A stretch of DNA of 64,000 bases from Maribacter arcticus (GCF_900167935.1 NZ_FUYL01000012.1:62001-126000); one strand, 5' to 3'; shown: positions 7,009 through 17,242, counted from the stretch's first letter. Translations and numbers: made by a program. Notes: generated by a model from the letters alone, not told the origin.

Positions 7009-9147
7009 ATGAAGAGAAATTTAGCTTATGTACTGCTTTTAATGCTCGTTGCTGTTGCTTCGTGCAGTTTTACAAATAAGACTTTTGAAAACGATGACAA
7101 AGACAAATTGTTATTGGATTTGATAACTTACGTTTTAGAAAAAGGACATTACGAGCCAAAAGTACTCAATGATGAATTTTCGGTTAATGTATTCGAAGAT
7201 TTTATTGATGTGATTGACCCGACAAAAAGATATTTCGTGGCATCTGATATTGCTGAATTTGAAAAGTATAAATATCAAATTGATGATGAAATTAAAAATA
7301 CGGATATCACATTCTTTAATGTTGTGTACGAAAGATTGATGCAACGTATGGGTGATGCGAAGGAAATATATAAGGAAGTATTAGCAACGCCTTTTGATTA
7401 TTCTGAAAACGAAAGTATCAGTATCAAATATGATGAAGAACCTTTTGCTGACAATAGAGATGAGTTGAAAGAACGATGGAGAAAGCAATTGAAGTATGCA
7501 ACTTTAGGCACTTATGATTCTAAAATTGTTCATATGGACAATAAGGATGTAGAAGTTACCGATGAGCATGATCATGCTGCACATACCCCAAAAGAAGCAG
7601 AATCAGAATCTAGAAAATCTACTGAAACTACTTTAGATGAGTTTTTTGATTTTGTTAATGATTTGGAGCGTAAAGATTGGTTCGTGCAATATATTAATAC
7701 TATTGTAGACGAATTTGACCCTCATACATTCTACTTTGCACCAGAAGAAAAGGAAAAATTTGATACTAGTATGTCAGGTAAATTTGAAGGAATTGGAGCT
7801 AGGCTTCAGAAGAAATCTGAAGGAGCAAAAATTGTAGAGATTATTTCTGGTGGTCCTGTTTGGAGAGATCAACGATTAGAAGTTGGTGATGAAATTATTA
7901 AAGTTGGTCAAAATGGTCAAGAGCCTATTAATATTGTAGGTATGCGTTTAGACGATGCTATCAAATTAATAAAAGGTGCTCAAGGTACTATTGTAGATTT
8001 AACTGTTAGAAAGGTAGATGGTTCTTTAGATGTAGTTTCACTAACCAGAGATGTTGTTGAGCTTGAGGAATCGTATGCTAAATCTGCCACTATTATAAGA
8101 GGTCAAGAGAAATTCGGAATTATTAATCTTCCTAAATTCTATGTTGATTTTAATGATTATAGTGAGAGAAATGCAGCGACAGATGTTGCTAAAGAAGTAG
8201 AGCGATTAAAAGAGGAAGGTGTTGAAGGCCTTATTTTAGATTTACGTGATAATGGTGGTGGATCATTGAAAACCGTAGTTGAGATGGCAGGACTTTTCAT
8301 AAAAGATGGGCCAATTGTTCAGGTTCAATCTAAGGATAAAGGAAAAGATGTATATGATGATAAGGATGAAAGAATTCAATGGGATGGTCCATTGGTAATT
8401 TTGGTAAACGAACTATCTGCATCGGCTTCTGAAATTTTAGCGGCTGCAATGCAAGATTACAAGAGGGCCATCGTAATAGGGAGCAAGCAAACTTTTGGTA
8501 AAGGAACTGTTCAAAATGTTATACCATTAAATAATATGTTACGTAGTAACGAGCATGGAGATTTAGGTGCGATTAAAATTACTACCCAAAAGTTTTATAG
8601 AATTAATGGAGGTTCAACGCAATTAGAAGGTGTTAAAAGTGATATTGTAGTTCCAGACAGGTATAGTTATATTGATTTGGGAGAAAGAGATCAATCTAAT
8701 CCTTTAGGTTGGGATAAGATTTCACCAGCTGATTACAAGCCATGGGATGGTTACATTAACTACGAGAAGACAATTGCGAATAGTGAGAAAAGAATGCAAA
8801 CCAGTCAGCAAATTAAGCTGATTGAAGAAAATGCTAAGTGGTTAAAGGCTGAGCAAGATGAAACTGAAATTTCCCTTAATTTTGAAACCTATAAGGAGGA
8901 AAAAGAAAAGGATAAAGAACAATCTGAATACTTTAAAAGGTTAACAGATTACGATTCTAAACTTACCTTTAAATCTTTAGGTTATGAAGAGCAATTGTTT
9001 ACGAAAGATTCTGTATTACGCGAAAAGAGAAACAGATGGCATAAAAATTTAGCAAAAGATGTTTACGTTGAAGAAGCTGTAAATGTATTAGAAGATTTGA
9101 AAATCAATAATATTAAGCAAGGTAAACTAGCTAGTGTAAAGAATTAA
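7009..9147 (+). CDS. prc: Tail-specific (Prc/CtpA-type) S41 periplasmic protease, lipoprotein
   Basis: 712 aa. I prefer the ATG at 7009 over the TTG at 6982 because it gives a clean lipoprotein signal (MKRNLAYVLL... ending VAVASC). The order is an N-terminal helical domain, PDZ domain (around GKFEGIGARLQ and the GDEIIKVGQ segment), S41 protease core and a C-terminal DUF3340-like region. The catalytic dyad is visible: Ser472 in LSASASEIL and Lys498 in FGKGTVQ. A His-rich stretch (DEHDHAAH) precedes the PDZ. Prc proteases degrade or process exported proteins, including peptidoglycan hydrolases, from their C-termini. It is monocistronic, with a terminator at 9168. Confidence 0.93.
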   Translation: MKRNLAYVLLLMLVAVASCSFTNKTFENDDKDKLLLDLITYVLEKGHYEPKVLNDEFSVNVFEDFIDVIDPTKRYFVASDIAEFEKYKYQIDDEIKNTDITFFNVVYERLMQRMGDAKEIYKEVLATPFDYSENESISIKYDEEPFADNRDELKERWRKQLKYATLGTYDSKIVHMDNKDVEVTDEHDHAAHTPKEAESESRKSTETTLDEFFDFVNDLERKDWFVQYINTIVDEFDPHTFYFAPEEKEKFDTSMSGKFEGIGARLQKKSEGAKIVEIISGGPVWRDQRLEVGDEIIKVGQNGQEPINIVGMRLDDAIKLIKGAQGTIVDLTVRKVDGSLDVVSLTRDVVELEESYAKSATIIRGQEKFGIINLPKFYVDFNDYSERNAATDVAKEVERLKEEGVEGLILDLRDNGGGSLKTVVEMAGLFIKDGPIVQVQSKDKGKDVYDDKDERIQWDGPLVILVNELSASASEILAAAMQDYKRAIVIGSKQTFGKGTVQNVIPLNNMLRSNEHGDLGAIKITTQKFYRINGGSTQLEGVKSDIVVPDRYSYIDLGERDQSNPLGWDKISPADYKPWDGYINYEKTIANSEKRMQTSQQIKLIEENAKWLKAEQDETEISLNFETYKEEKEKDKEQSEYFKRLTDYDSKLTFKSLGYEEQLFTKDSVLREKRNRWHKNLAKDVYVEEAVNVLEDLKINNIKQGKLASVKN

Positions 9148-9167
9148 TTACATTGATATTATAACAT

Positions 9168-9202
9168 AAAAAAACCGCTGTACATAGTATAGCGGTTTTT
9201 TT
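9168..9202. terminator. Bidirectional terminator between the protease gene and the DoxX-like gene
   Basis: Arms AAAAAAACCGCT and AGCGGTTTTTTT around an 11-nt loop. A- and T-tracts on both sides suit both convergent genes. Confidence 0.8.
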
Positions 9203-9217
9203 ATGCTTTATCTTTTC

Positions 9218-9616
9218 TTATATGTATTTTGGTTTCCCAAATTCGGCTAATCGATTATTTGAGTCTCTTATTTTTTTACTTTGAACATAGGTAATGAATA
9301 AAAGTATAATACAAATAACGGCAGATGCACCATTACCATCTTTTATAACTAAATGCGAAATTGCACCTAAAGTATAGTTCATAAAAAAACCAGCAAATGC
9401 CCATTCAAGGGACCAATGGGATTTATTGAACCATATTAATAATAAACCAATTGTTTGAAATAAGCCTAATAAGTGAATTAAGTAAATAGGATATCCCAGT
9501 TTTACAAAGGTCAATGAAACTTCTTCGTAGTTTAGGAATGAATTCAATATTGATCCTAATACGGCTGTTGTGAAAAGGCCTAACACGATATAGTATATTG
9601 TTTTTTGTGAAATCAT
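9218..9616 (-). CDS. DoxX-like small membrane protein
   Basis: 132 aa with four predicted membrane helices. The layout resembles DoxX-like proteins: a first helix, then KLGYPIYLIHLLGLFQTIGL, a third helix with EWAFAGFF, and a fourth followed by a basic tail. Family members are poorly understood membrane proteins, some linked to redox or sulfur metabolism. The gene stands alone, convergent with the protease gene. Confidence 0.7.
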   Translation of the reverse strand: MISQKTIYYIVLGLFTTAVLGSILNSFLNYEEVSLTFVKLGYPIYLIHLLGLFQTIGLLLIWFNKSHWSLEWAFAGFFMNYTLGAISHLVIKDGNGASAVICIILLFITYVQSKKIRDSNNRLAEFGKPKYI

Positions 9617-9744
9617 AAGTAAGGTTTTTAAATTATTACCTCACAAAAATACATTCACCTATGAAATTTATTGAATGCCATAGGTGAATGGAAAGTAGCT
9701 GTAGTCGAATCGATTTTTTAGTGCTTTAAACAAAAAAGTAAAAC

Positions 9745-10287
9745 TTAATTTAAAAGCTTATTGGCGTGTAGCTTTCTAAGTTTTGCCAATTTCGGGTTGA
9801 TTACTACCTGGCAGTAACCCTGTTGAGAATTATTCTTGTAGTAATCTTGATGATCCTCTTCGGCATCGTAAAAAATACCTATTGGGCTTAGTTCGGTTAC
9901 AATAGGCTTTTGATAGAGCGCTGACATTTCCACTAATACCGCCTTAGCTTTTCTTTCTTGATTGTCATCATGATAATATATCACAGAACGATACTGTGTA
10001 CCTGCATCGGCACCTTGGCGGTTTAATGAAGTAGGGTCGTGTGTTGTCATGAAGATTATAAGGATATCTTCATAAGATATAACACTCGGGTCAAAAGTAA
10101 CCTGTACCACTTCGGCGTGACCAGTGAGTCCAGAACAAATTTCTCTATATGTTGGTCTACCAGGTGCATTTCCACCTGTATAACCAGATATAACTTTTTG
10201 AATACCTCTCACTTCTTGAAAGACGGCTTCGGTACACCAAAAACATCCACCACCTATTGTTGCAACTTCAAATTTAGTATTAGCCAT
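9745..10287 (-). CDS. msrA: Peptide methionine sulfoxide reductase MsrA
   Basis: 180 aa. It reduces the S-epimer of methionine sulfoxide in proteins. The catalytic Cys15 lies in GGGCFWC, and conserved GYTGG, HAEVVQVTFDP and EEDHQDYY follow; the C-terminal GYCQVVI provides a resolving Cys. The start at 10287 is chosen over the ATG at 10293 because GGAGG lies six bases upstream of it, one of the few good Shine-Dalgarno sites in this window. It overlaps the 3' end of msrB by 8 bases, so the two are translationally coupled. Confidence 0.96.
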   Translation of the reverse strand: MANTKFEVATIGGGCFWCTEAVFQEVRGIQKVISGYTGGNAPGRPTYREICSGLTGHAEVVQVTFDPSVISYEDILIIFMTTHDPTSLNRQGADAGTQYRSVIYYHDDNQERKAKAVLVEMSALYQKPIVTELSPIGIFYDAEEDHQDYYKNNSQQGYCQVVINPKLAKLRKLHANKLLN

Positions 10288-10741
10288 TTGCATCCTCCTT
10301 TTCTAATTGCATCGATTCAGAATTTATACAATATCGTAAACCACTAGGTTCAGGTCCGTCGGGAAAAACATGTCCTAAATGAGCATCGCATGCATTGCAC
10401 ATAACCTCAACACGAACCATCCCAAAAGTACCATCTTTGTGGTATTTAATAGCGTTTTCTTTAATAGGTTGAGTGAAACTAGGCCAACCCGTTCCAGATT
10501 CAAACTTAATAGTAGAATCGAATAAAGACGTTCCACAGCAAATACATTCGTATTTTCCCGCTTCATGAGAAGTACAAAGCGCCCCAGAATGTGGTGCTTC
10601 CGTTCCTTTTTTACGAGTAATTCTAAATTGTTCAGGAGTTAAAATTTCTTTCCATTCCTGTTCTGTTTTTTCTATTCTTTTGTCTGGCTCAGGGTTACCA
10701 TTCACCGAAAAATGAATTACATCTTTCCAAGTTAGCATCAT
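10280..10741 (-). CDS. msrB: Peptide methionine sulfoxide reductase MsrB
   Basis: 153 aa. It reduces the R-epimer of protein-bound methionine sulfoxide. The two zinc CxxC pairs are present (CICC and CNAC), along with GTGWPSF, HLGHVFPDGP and the catalytic Cys in GLRYCINS. It is the first gene of an msrB-msrA operon; together the pair repairs both epimers. No signal peptide is visible, so it is probably cytoplasmic. Confidence 0.96.
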   Translation of the reverse strand: MMLTWKDVIHFSVNGNPEPDKRIEKTEQEWKEILTPEQFRITRKKGTEAPHSGALCTSHEAGKYECICCGTSLFDSTIKFESGTGWPSFTQPIKENAIKYHKDGTFGMVRVEVMCNACDAHLGHVFPDGPEPSGLRYCINSESMQLEKEDANG

Positions 10742-10828
10742 AATTTTCCTTTCTTTTAAACTTTATATACTAGGCTTATTAGTCGATAATTTTCCGTGTA
10801 TCATACAAAATTACGGTAATTTTGGTTT

Positions 10829-11641
10829 ATGGCATATCGTAAAAGAAATAGGGCTATTTATAGTATTTTAATTCTTGTTTGTGTAATAGGCTTTTGGCTA
10901 TTTGAAAATTTTTATACGCCTGCAACCTATTCGAATAATAACGTAGGTGCAGACTCGAATAATTTTCCAAAAGAACTTTTACCATCATCAACTACAGGAG
11001 AAGTTGTTGACCATTCTTATTTTTCATTATCCTACAATGAACCTTTCGAACAGGCAGAATGGGTCGCTTATGTACTAGATAAGAAAAACCTAACGTATGA
11101 TGATAGAAAAAGGCCTTATTTTATAGAAGACCCTTATGTTAAATCTAAATCTGCTGATTGGCGAAATTATAAAGGTTCGGGGTATGACCGTGGGCATTTG
11201 GTGCCGGCTGGTGATCGTAGGTTCTCTTCACAGGCTTATAATGAAACTTTTTACACAAGTAATATAAGTCCGCAGGATAGAGAGTTTAATGCTGGTATAT
11301 GGAACGATTTAGAGCAGCAAACACGGCGTTGGGCAAAGAAGCATGGTATATTGTATGTATATACCGGTGGAGTGTTAGAAGAGGGCTTAGAGGAAATAGG
11401 GCAGGAAGATGTTGATGTGCCTGACGCTTTTTATAAAATTATAGCCCGTAAAAAAGGAAATCAAATAATAACCATCTCTTTTTTAATACCTAATAAACCA
11501 CAATTTTCACCGCTTCGTAATTTCATCGTTTCGATTGATGATATAGAAAAAGAAACAGGAATTGACTTTTTTGAGACTTTACCGGTAAAAGAACAAGATG
11601 AATTTGAAAAGCAAAAGAATGCTTCGGGGTTTAAGTTTTAA
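10829..11641 (+). CDS. Exported DNA/RNA non-specific endonuclease (NUC1 family)
   Basis: 270 aa with an N-terminal membrane anchor or signal (IYSILILVCVIGFWLFE). The NUC1/betabetaalpha-Me motif is DRGH at residues 120-123 (YDRGHLVPAGDRRF), with H123 the catalytic base. Downstream, YTSNISPQDREFNAGIWNDL carries the metal-binding Asn region and is typical of the family. Such enzymes cut DNA and RNA outside the cytoplasm for nutrition or defence. The gene is divergent from msrBA and overlaps rodA by 4 bases at the 3' end. Confidence 0.93.
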   Translation: MAYRKRNRAIYSILILVCVIGFWLFENFYTPATYSNNNVGADSNNFPKELLPSSTTGEVVDHSYFSLSYNEPFEQAEWVAYVLDKKNLTYDDRKRPYFIEDPYVKSKSADWRNYKGSGYDRGHLVPAGDRRFSSQAYNETFYTSNISPQDREFNAGIWNDLEQQTRRWAKKHGILYVYTGGVLEEGLEEIGQEDVDVPDAFYKIIARKKGNQIITISFLIPNKPQFSPLRNFIVSIDDIEKETGIDFFETLPVKEQDEFEKQKNASGFKF

Positions 11642-12921
11642 AAACTTTCCTTTAAACGATTGGTGTCTAACCTTAAGAAAATAAAGAGTAGAATCGTAAA
11701 GAATAACAAACCTGACCCACCATAACTAAAAAAGGGTAATGGTATGCCAATTGTAGGTAATATGCCTATCACCATTCCAATATTTATAAAGTAGTGGATT
11801 AAAAGAATGGAAATAACGCCATAGCCGTACATTCGGGCAAAAGCATTTTTCTGTCTTTCTGCAAGAGAAATTAATCGTAAAAAGAGTACTGAAAATAGAA
11901 TGATAACGGTGGCAGTTCCTAAAAACCCCCATTCTTCTCCTACCGTACTAAAAATATAATCGGTATGCTGTTCAGGTACGAAATCACCTTTAGTTCTTGT
12001 TCCTTCTAAAAAACCTTTACCAAAAAATCCGCCAGATTCAATTGCTTTTTCAGATTGATAGGTGTTGTAGCCTATACTTTTTCTAATCTGCTCTAATTTG
12101 TTCGGATCTTTTTCAAGTCGTAACCATAAACCAAAACGATCCCTGTGGCGTTGTTCAAAAACATTATTAAAAACAAAATTCACAGATAAAGAAAAGAGAA
12201 TGACTGCTACACTTATTAAAGTTAAGGGTATAACAGGAATTTTAAGTGATTTTCGTTTAAACCCAAACAAAAGAATAATTAGTAATACTAAGCCAATACT
12301 AAGCCAAATGGTGCCGAACATTAAAGTGATGACAAATATGAGAATAAGACTTACAACGATTGCCAAATAGAATAGTGGAAGACCTTCTCTGAATATGACA
12401 AAAATTAGCGCAAAAAATACGAGTGCACTACCAGGATCTGGTTGTGGAATTATTAATAAAGCAGGTATTAGTAAAATCAGTAAAGCATAAAACTGGTCTT
12501 TTCTTCGTTTAATATCTGTCTGTATATCACTTAGATATTTGGCAAGTGCCAATGCCGTGGCAACTTTAGCTAATTCTGAAGGTTGTAAGTTGAAAAACCC
12601 CAGGTCGTACCAAGAAGTTGCACCAGCTATTGTTTTACCAAATACAAATAGTCCCAAAAGGGAGGCCATAGAAAGTAAGTACAATACACTAGAAAATCGT
12701 TCGTAAAAATTAACTTCAAGTGCAAGTATAATAACTATTGCAACCAGACTAACTCCAATGAAAAACAGTTGTTTGCCATATAGGGTTCCAAAATCAAAAA
12801 TAGTGCTGTGCTCGTCTGTAAATGTACTGGAGTATATATTAATCCATCCAATAAAAACAAGTGCGAAATAAATAAAAACACTTAGCCAATCAATTCGTTT
12901 AAGAATATTTCTACCAGACAC
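11638..12921 (-). CDS. rodA: Rod-shape SEDS peptidoglycan glycosyltransferase RodA
   Basis: 427 aa with about ten membrane helices. SEDS signatures are present: YDLGFFNLQPSELAKVA, PQPDPGSALVF and the C-terminal GIPLPFFSYGGSGLL. RodA polymerises glycan strands in the elongasome together with PBP2. It overlaps the 3' end of the PBP2 gene by 11 bases and is the last gene of mreB-mreC-mreD-mrdA-rodA on the minus strand. Confidence 0.97.
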   Translation of the reverse strand: MSGRNILKRIDWLSVFIYFALVFIGWINIYSSTFTDEHSTIFDFGTLYGKQLFFIGVSLVAIVIILALEVNFYERFSSVLYLLSMASLLGLFVFGKTIAGATSWYDLGFFNLQPSELAKVATALALAKYLSDIQTDIKRRKDQFYALLILLIPALLIIPQPDPGSALVFFALIFVIFREGLPLFYLAIVVSLILIFVITLMFGTIWLSIGLVLLIILLFGFKRKSLKIPVIPLTLISVAVILFSLSVNFVFNNVFEQRHRDRFGLWLRLEKDPNKLEQIRKSIGYNTYQSEKAIESGGFFGKGFLEGTRTKGDFVPEQHTDYIFSTVGEEWGFLGTATVIILFSVLFLRLISLAERQKNAFARMYGYGVISILLIHYFINIGMVIGILPTIGIPLPFFSYGGSGLLFFTILLFIFLRLDTNRLKESF

Positions 12922-14785
12922 GCTCGTTTATTTTAAACTCCTCCCCACTGTAGGGTTTAGCATATTCTGCTTCCAATGTTTTTTCGAGCATTCTTTTTTC
13001 TAAATCCTTTCTGGTAATTTCACCTTTCAAATATTTTTCAATCATTAGAGTTGCAATATGACCAGCATATCTAGAGCCGAAATAACCATTTTCAATATAT
13101 ACGGCAATAGCTATCTTTGGGTTATCTACCGGTGCAAAGGCAACGAAAACAGAGTGGTCTGTTAGTTGCGTTCGAACACCATCTATTTTGGTGAAATTTT
13201 CAGCAGTACCTGTTTTTCCTGCAATTTCGATATCCGGTATTTGAAGCCAATACGCTGTACCTCCTTTTTTTCTATAAACATCTGCCATACCTTGAACAAC
13301 AGGTTCAAAGTACTTTGGGTCGATAGTGGTATGTTTAGCTTCTGTAAATTTTGGTTCTGTAATATCCTTACCTTCTATTTTCTTCAAGATATGAGGGGTG
13401 AAATAATGGCCTCTATTTGCTATTGCGGCAGTCATGTTCGCTAATTGAACAGGTGTCGCCAATATTTCACCCTGGCCAATAGAATTAGAAATTATATAGG
13501 AAGAACTCCACCTGTTATCTCCGTACCATTTGTCATAATATTCCTTATTAGGAATTCTACCTTTTTGACCAAAAGGTAAATCATAACCCAAATAATCACC
13601 AAGACCAAAGCTGCGCATGTGCTTTTCCCAAACATCCATGGCTTCATCCGTAGTATCAAAATGTTCAAATATTTTACGAAAAGTACCTGCAAAATATGCA
13701 TTACATGACATGTAAATACCTTTATTCATATCTCGCATGCCACCACCACAGTGACAACCTCTTTTTGTCTTACCAACATAAAATCCATGAAAACATTGAA
13801 TAGTGCTTGATTCATCCATTACTCCTTCTTGTAATGCTATAAGTGCATTTAGGGTTTTGAAAGGTGATCCTGGGGGTTGTTGGGCATGTATTGAGCGATC
13901 CCAAGTAGGGTTCGCAATTGTATCATTATATAATTTTGTGTAATTTTTTGAACGTTCTCTACCAACTAAAAGAGCAGGATCGTATGTGGGCCCTGAAATC
14001 ATAGAGAGAATTTCACCTGTAGAAGGCTCTAAGGCAACTATGCCACCTCTTTTTCCATTCATTAAAAGCTCGCCATATTCTTGTAAGGTTTTGTCAATGG
14101 TGATGCTTATTTGCTTGCCTTGCTCAGGTAAAGTATCGATTGCACCTTCTTTGTATGGGCCAATATCTCTATTGAATCTATCCTTTTGAATGTATTGTAC
14201 GCCTTTTCTTCCTCTTAATAAATCTTCGTAATAGCGCTCTACTCCGGTTCTACCTTTTAGTTCGCCTTGAACATAGTACTTGTTCACAGCTAAATCACCT
14301 TCATTTACCTCACTAATATACCCAAGAACATTGGCTGCACTAGGGGTGTCATAATAACGTAAAGATCGTTTTTGAATGTAAAAGCCTTTGTATTTACGCA
14401 TCTTCTCCTGTAGCTTGGCATAATCTTGCTTGGAGAGTTGAGGTACTAAAACAGAAGGTAGTCTTGGTGAGTAAACCCTTGCTTTTCTGAGTTTATCTAT
14501 AAATTTTTCTTTATCAATCCCTAATAGATCACAAAATTCAAGAGTATCCAATGGCTTCACTTCCCTAGGGATAACCATTACATCGTATGCAGGATCATTA
14601 CCTACTAGTAGCTTGCCGTTTCTGTCATAAATATAACCACGTTCAGGATAATCATAGACTGCTTTTATAGCAGGATCCTCTAAAACGTGATCTGTAGAAA
14701 AGCTGAAAATTTGTAAATAGGATAGCCTTCCCAAAAAAGTAATTGCGATAACAATGATAATAGATGATAAAAGAATTTTTCTCAT
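12911..14785 (-). CDS. mrdA: Penicillin-binding protein 2 (transpeptidase of the elongasome)
   Basis: 624 aa. An N-terminal membrane anchor is followed by the PBP dimerisation domain and the transpeptidase. The SxxK motif is in QQPPGSPFKTLNAL, the SxN motif is SCN in YMSCNAYF, and KTGT is in AGKTGTAENF. It cross-links peptidoglycan during side-wall synthesis with RodA. It starts 4 bases inside the mreD 3' end and overlaps rodA, so the whole cluster is tightly coupled. A KRGCHCGGGM stretch just before the SxN motif is notably Cys-rich. Confidence 0.97.
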   Translation of the reverse strand: MRKILLSSIIIVIAITFLGRLSYLQIFSFSTDHVLEDPAIKAVYDYPERGYIYDRNGKLLVGNDPAYDVMVIPREVKPLDTLEFCDLLGIDKEKFIDKLRKARVYSPRLPSVLVPQLSKQDYAKLQEKMRKYKGFYIQKRSLRYYDTPSAANVLGYISEVNEGDLAVNKYYVQGELKGRTGVERYYEDLLRGRKGVQYIQKDRFNRDIGPYKEGAIDTLPEQGKQISITIDKTLQEYGELLMNGKRGGIVALEPSTGEILSMISGPTYDPALLVGRERSKNYTKLYNDTIANPTWDRSIHAQQPPGSPFKTLNALIALQEGVMDESSTIQCFHGFYVGKTKRGCHCGGGMRDMNKGIYMSCNAYFAGTFRKIFEHFDTTDEAMDVWEKHMRSFGLGDYLGYDLPFGQKGRIPNKEYYDKWYGDNRWSSSYIISNSIGQGEILATPVQLANMTAAIANRGHYFTPHILKKIEGKDITEPKFTEAKHTTIDPKYFEPVVQGMADVYRKKGGTAYWLQIPDIEIAGKTGTAENFTKIDGVRTQLTDHSVFVAFAPVDNPKIAIAVYIENGYFGSRYAGHIATLMIEKYLKGEITRKDLEKRMLEKTLEAEYAKPYSGEEFKINERVW

Positions 14786-15291
14786 TCTTTTTTACTGCTG
14801 AATAACGTGCTGAATAATATGCATAATATCAATGTTGAGATACCGACTGTAAACGTTTTTTGTAAAATCAACAAGCTATTTGAAAAGCTGAAAATTTCTA
14901 ACGTGAAGTATGCCAAGTGATGTATTATAATCAATAACGCTAAAAATGTAAATTGTTGTGCCTTAGTACTATTGTTTAACTTAAAACTTTGGAATTCATA
15001 GTTGACACCAAATACAAAACGCATAATGGTTGGTCGTAAATAGGCTATGGTAACTGTAGCTGCCGCGTTTATGGCAAGTGTATCAGAAAATATATCTACA
15101 AATAGTCCTAAGAGAAAGCAAAGTACGATAAAGGTAGTTCTATTTTGCTTGATTGGGTACCAATACAAAAATAGAATATAAACCAGCGGATTTATATAGC
15201 CGAAGAAATTCAAATTGTTGAATACGAGTACCTGTACTAGAACCAATAGTATAAACCGGAGTACGTTGAAAAAGAAAGTACTATTGATCAT
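14782..15291 (-). CDS. mreD: Rod-shape determining protein MreD
   Basis: 169 aa integral membrane protein with about five helices, including LLGLFVDIFSDTLAINAAAT, typical of MreD. It links MreC to the PBP2-RodA synthase. It overlaps mreC by 11 bases upstream and mrdA by 4 bases downstream. The sequence is weakly conserved as is normal for the family; the gene order makes the call. Confidence 0.92.
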   Translation of the reverse strand: MINSTFFFNVLRFILLVLVQVLVFNNLNFFGYINPLVYILFLYWYPIKQNRTTFIVLCFLLGLFVDIFSDTLAINAAATVTIAYLRPTIMRFVFGVNYEFQSFKLNNSTKAQQFTFLALLIIIHHLAYFTLEIFSFSNSLLILQKTFTVGISTLILCILFSTLFSSKKE

Positions 15292-16105
15292 TGGCTTCTG
15301 TTTCTGCTTCTAATTGTAAAACTTCTTTACGGTTCAAATTCTTAATGATGTATACATTACCAATATTGGTCATGTCATTAAATAATTCTACATCAATAAA
15401 ATAGAAACTTTTAGAATTGTCTAAGTCAAATCTTTTAATGGTTCCGATAGGAATATTCTCCGGAAAAATACTACTCATTGCTCCGGTTACAATGGTGTCG
15501 CCAATGGTTAAAGGTACAAGTCGAGGTATATCTATAAGTTGAACTATATTGTAGTCTTGCGTATTACCCCAAACCAATGAGCCAAAATGATTTGAATTCT
15601 TGATTTTCGCATTGATATTAGATTTTTTGCTTAAGATACTTTGTACGGTAGAAAAATTAGCGGATGTGTTTTCAACAATTCCCAAGATTCCTTTATCGGT
15701 AATCACGCCCATATCTTGAGCAATGCTATCATTCTGACCTTTGTTTATGGTTACATAATTGCGTTGGTCTGCATAGCTGTTGTTGATTACTCTGCCTCTA
15801 ATTACTTCGTAGTCAACAGAAGCAGTGTCAATAGTTATACCTGAAAGCTGAACGTTGTTAAACAGTTTGTCTCTAAGCCTTTTATTTTCTTCTACTAGGC
15901 TATTATTTTCTTCCCTTAGATTAAAGTATGAGGTAATATTATCAGAAAATGAATAAATGCTTCCAGTTATAAAATTGGATGAATTTAAAAATTTAGATTG
16001 ATGATAAGAATGTGACTGAAACGTAAAAACAAGGGAGATTAATAACAGAAATAGATATAGCAGAAAGGTTTTATACCTTATTAGAAAATTTATAATCTGT
16101 TGCAT
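15281..16105 (-). CDS. mreC: Rod-shape determining protein MreC
   Basis: 274 aa. An N-terminal membrane anchor (about 10-28) is followed by a coiled coil around residues 62-80 (NSLVEENKRLRDKL), then the two beta-barrel domains with QDMGVITDKGILGIV. MreC organises the elongasome in the periplasm and activates PBP2. It lies 52 bases downstream of mreB. The Glu-rich tail (EAETEAND) is unremarkable. Confidence 0.95.
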   Translation of the reverse strand: MQQIINFLIRYKTFLLYLFLLLISLVFTFQSHSYHQSKFLNSSNFITGSIYSFSDNITSYFNLREENNSLVEENKRLRDKLFNNVQLSGITIDTASVDYEVIRGRVINNSYADQRNYVTINKGQNDSIAQDMGVITDKGILGIVENTSANFSTVQSILSKKSNINAKIKNSNHFGSLVWGNTQDYNIVQLIDIPRLVPLTIGDTIVTGAMSSIFPENIPIGTIKRFDLDNSKSFYFIDVELFNDMTNIGNVYIIKNLNRKEVLQLEAETEANDQ

Positions 16106-16157
16106 TCACCTCTTGATTTTTAACCTCAAATAAATAAGACAATTACCAATCGGCTTA

Positions 16158-17186
16158 TTATTTGATTAATATGCTCTTATAACGTTCTAGATTTTTTAGT
16201 GCTATACCTGTACCACGTACTACTGCGCGCAATGGGTCTTCTGCAATATATACAGGCAAGTCTGTTTTTTGTGATAATCTTCTATCCAGTCCGCGTAACA
16301 TAGAGCCTCCACCGGCTAAATAAATACCAGTGTTATAAATATCTGCAGCTAATTCTGGAGGTGTCTGTGATAATGTTTCCATTACAGCGTCTTCAACACG
16401 TAAAATAGATTTGTCTAAGGCTTTTGCAATTTCCCTGTAAGAGATTTGAACTTGCTTAGGCTTACCAGTTAACAAGTCACGCCCTTGTACCGATTTATCG
16501 TCTGGTGGTGACTGTAAATCTTCTGTAGCAGAACCTATTTCAATTTTTATAGCTTCAGCGGTAGTTTCGCCAACATATAGATTGTGTTGTGTACGCATGT
16601 AATAAATAATATCATTTGTAAAAACATCACCCGCAATTTTTACTGACTTATCACATACGATACCACCTAAAGCTATAACTGCAATTTCGGTAGTACCACC
16701 ACCTATATCAACAATCATGTTTCCTTTAGGTTGCATAATATCTAAACCAATACCGATTGCAGCGGCCATAGGCTCGTGAATAAGATACACCTCTTTGCCG
16801 TTCACACGCTCCGCTGATTCTTTTACAGCGCGCATTTCAACTTCGGTAATGCCAGAAGGAATACAGATGACCAATCTTAACGCAGGTGGAAACCATTTCT
16901 TTTTTAATGCCGGAATGTTTTTAATAAACATCATCAACATTTTTTCAGAAGCATCAAAATCTGCGATTACACCATCTTTTAATGGTCTAATCGTTTTTAT
17001 ATTTTCATGGGTCTTACCTTGCATCATGTTGGCCTCTTTGCCGACTGCAATAATTTTTCCGCTAATTCTATCTCTAGCAACGATGGATGGGCTATCAACA
17101 ACTACCTTATCATTATGAATTATAAGGGTGTTCGCTGTACCTAAATCTATAGCTATTTCCTCGGTCAAGAAATCAAAAAATCCCAT
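16158..17186 (-). CDS. mreB: Actin-like rod-shape protein MreB
   Basis: 342 aa. The phosphate-1 site is IDLGTANT (residues 13-20), phosphate-2 is IVDIGGGTTEIAV and the adenosine site is YLAGGGSMLRGLD. It forms membrane-bound antiparallel filaments that steer the elongasome. It is the first gene of the shape cluster; the 56-base gap from purH may hold a promoter or allow read-through. Confidence 0.98.
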   Translation of the reverse strand: MGFFDFLTEEIAIDLGTANTLIIHNDKVVVDSPSIVARDRISGKIIAVGKEANMMQGKTHENIKTIRPLKDGVIADFDASEKMLMMFIKNIPALKKKWFPPALRLVICIPSGITEVEMRAVKESAERVNGKEVYLIHEPMAAAIGIGLDIMQPKGNMIVDIGGGTTEIAVIALGGIVCDKSVKIAGDVFTNDIIYYMRTQHNLYVGETTAEAIKIEIGSATEDLQSPPDDKSVQGRDLLTGKPKQVQISYREIAKALDKSILRVEDAVMETLSQTPPELAADIYNTGIYLAGGGSMLRGLDRRLSQKTDLPVYIAEDPLRAVVRGTGIALKNLERYKSILIK

Positions 17187-17242
17187 ATGCGCTGTTTATA
17201 TTTTAGATAAAAGGGTGTATTTTATCGACAAAAGTAATGAAT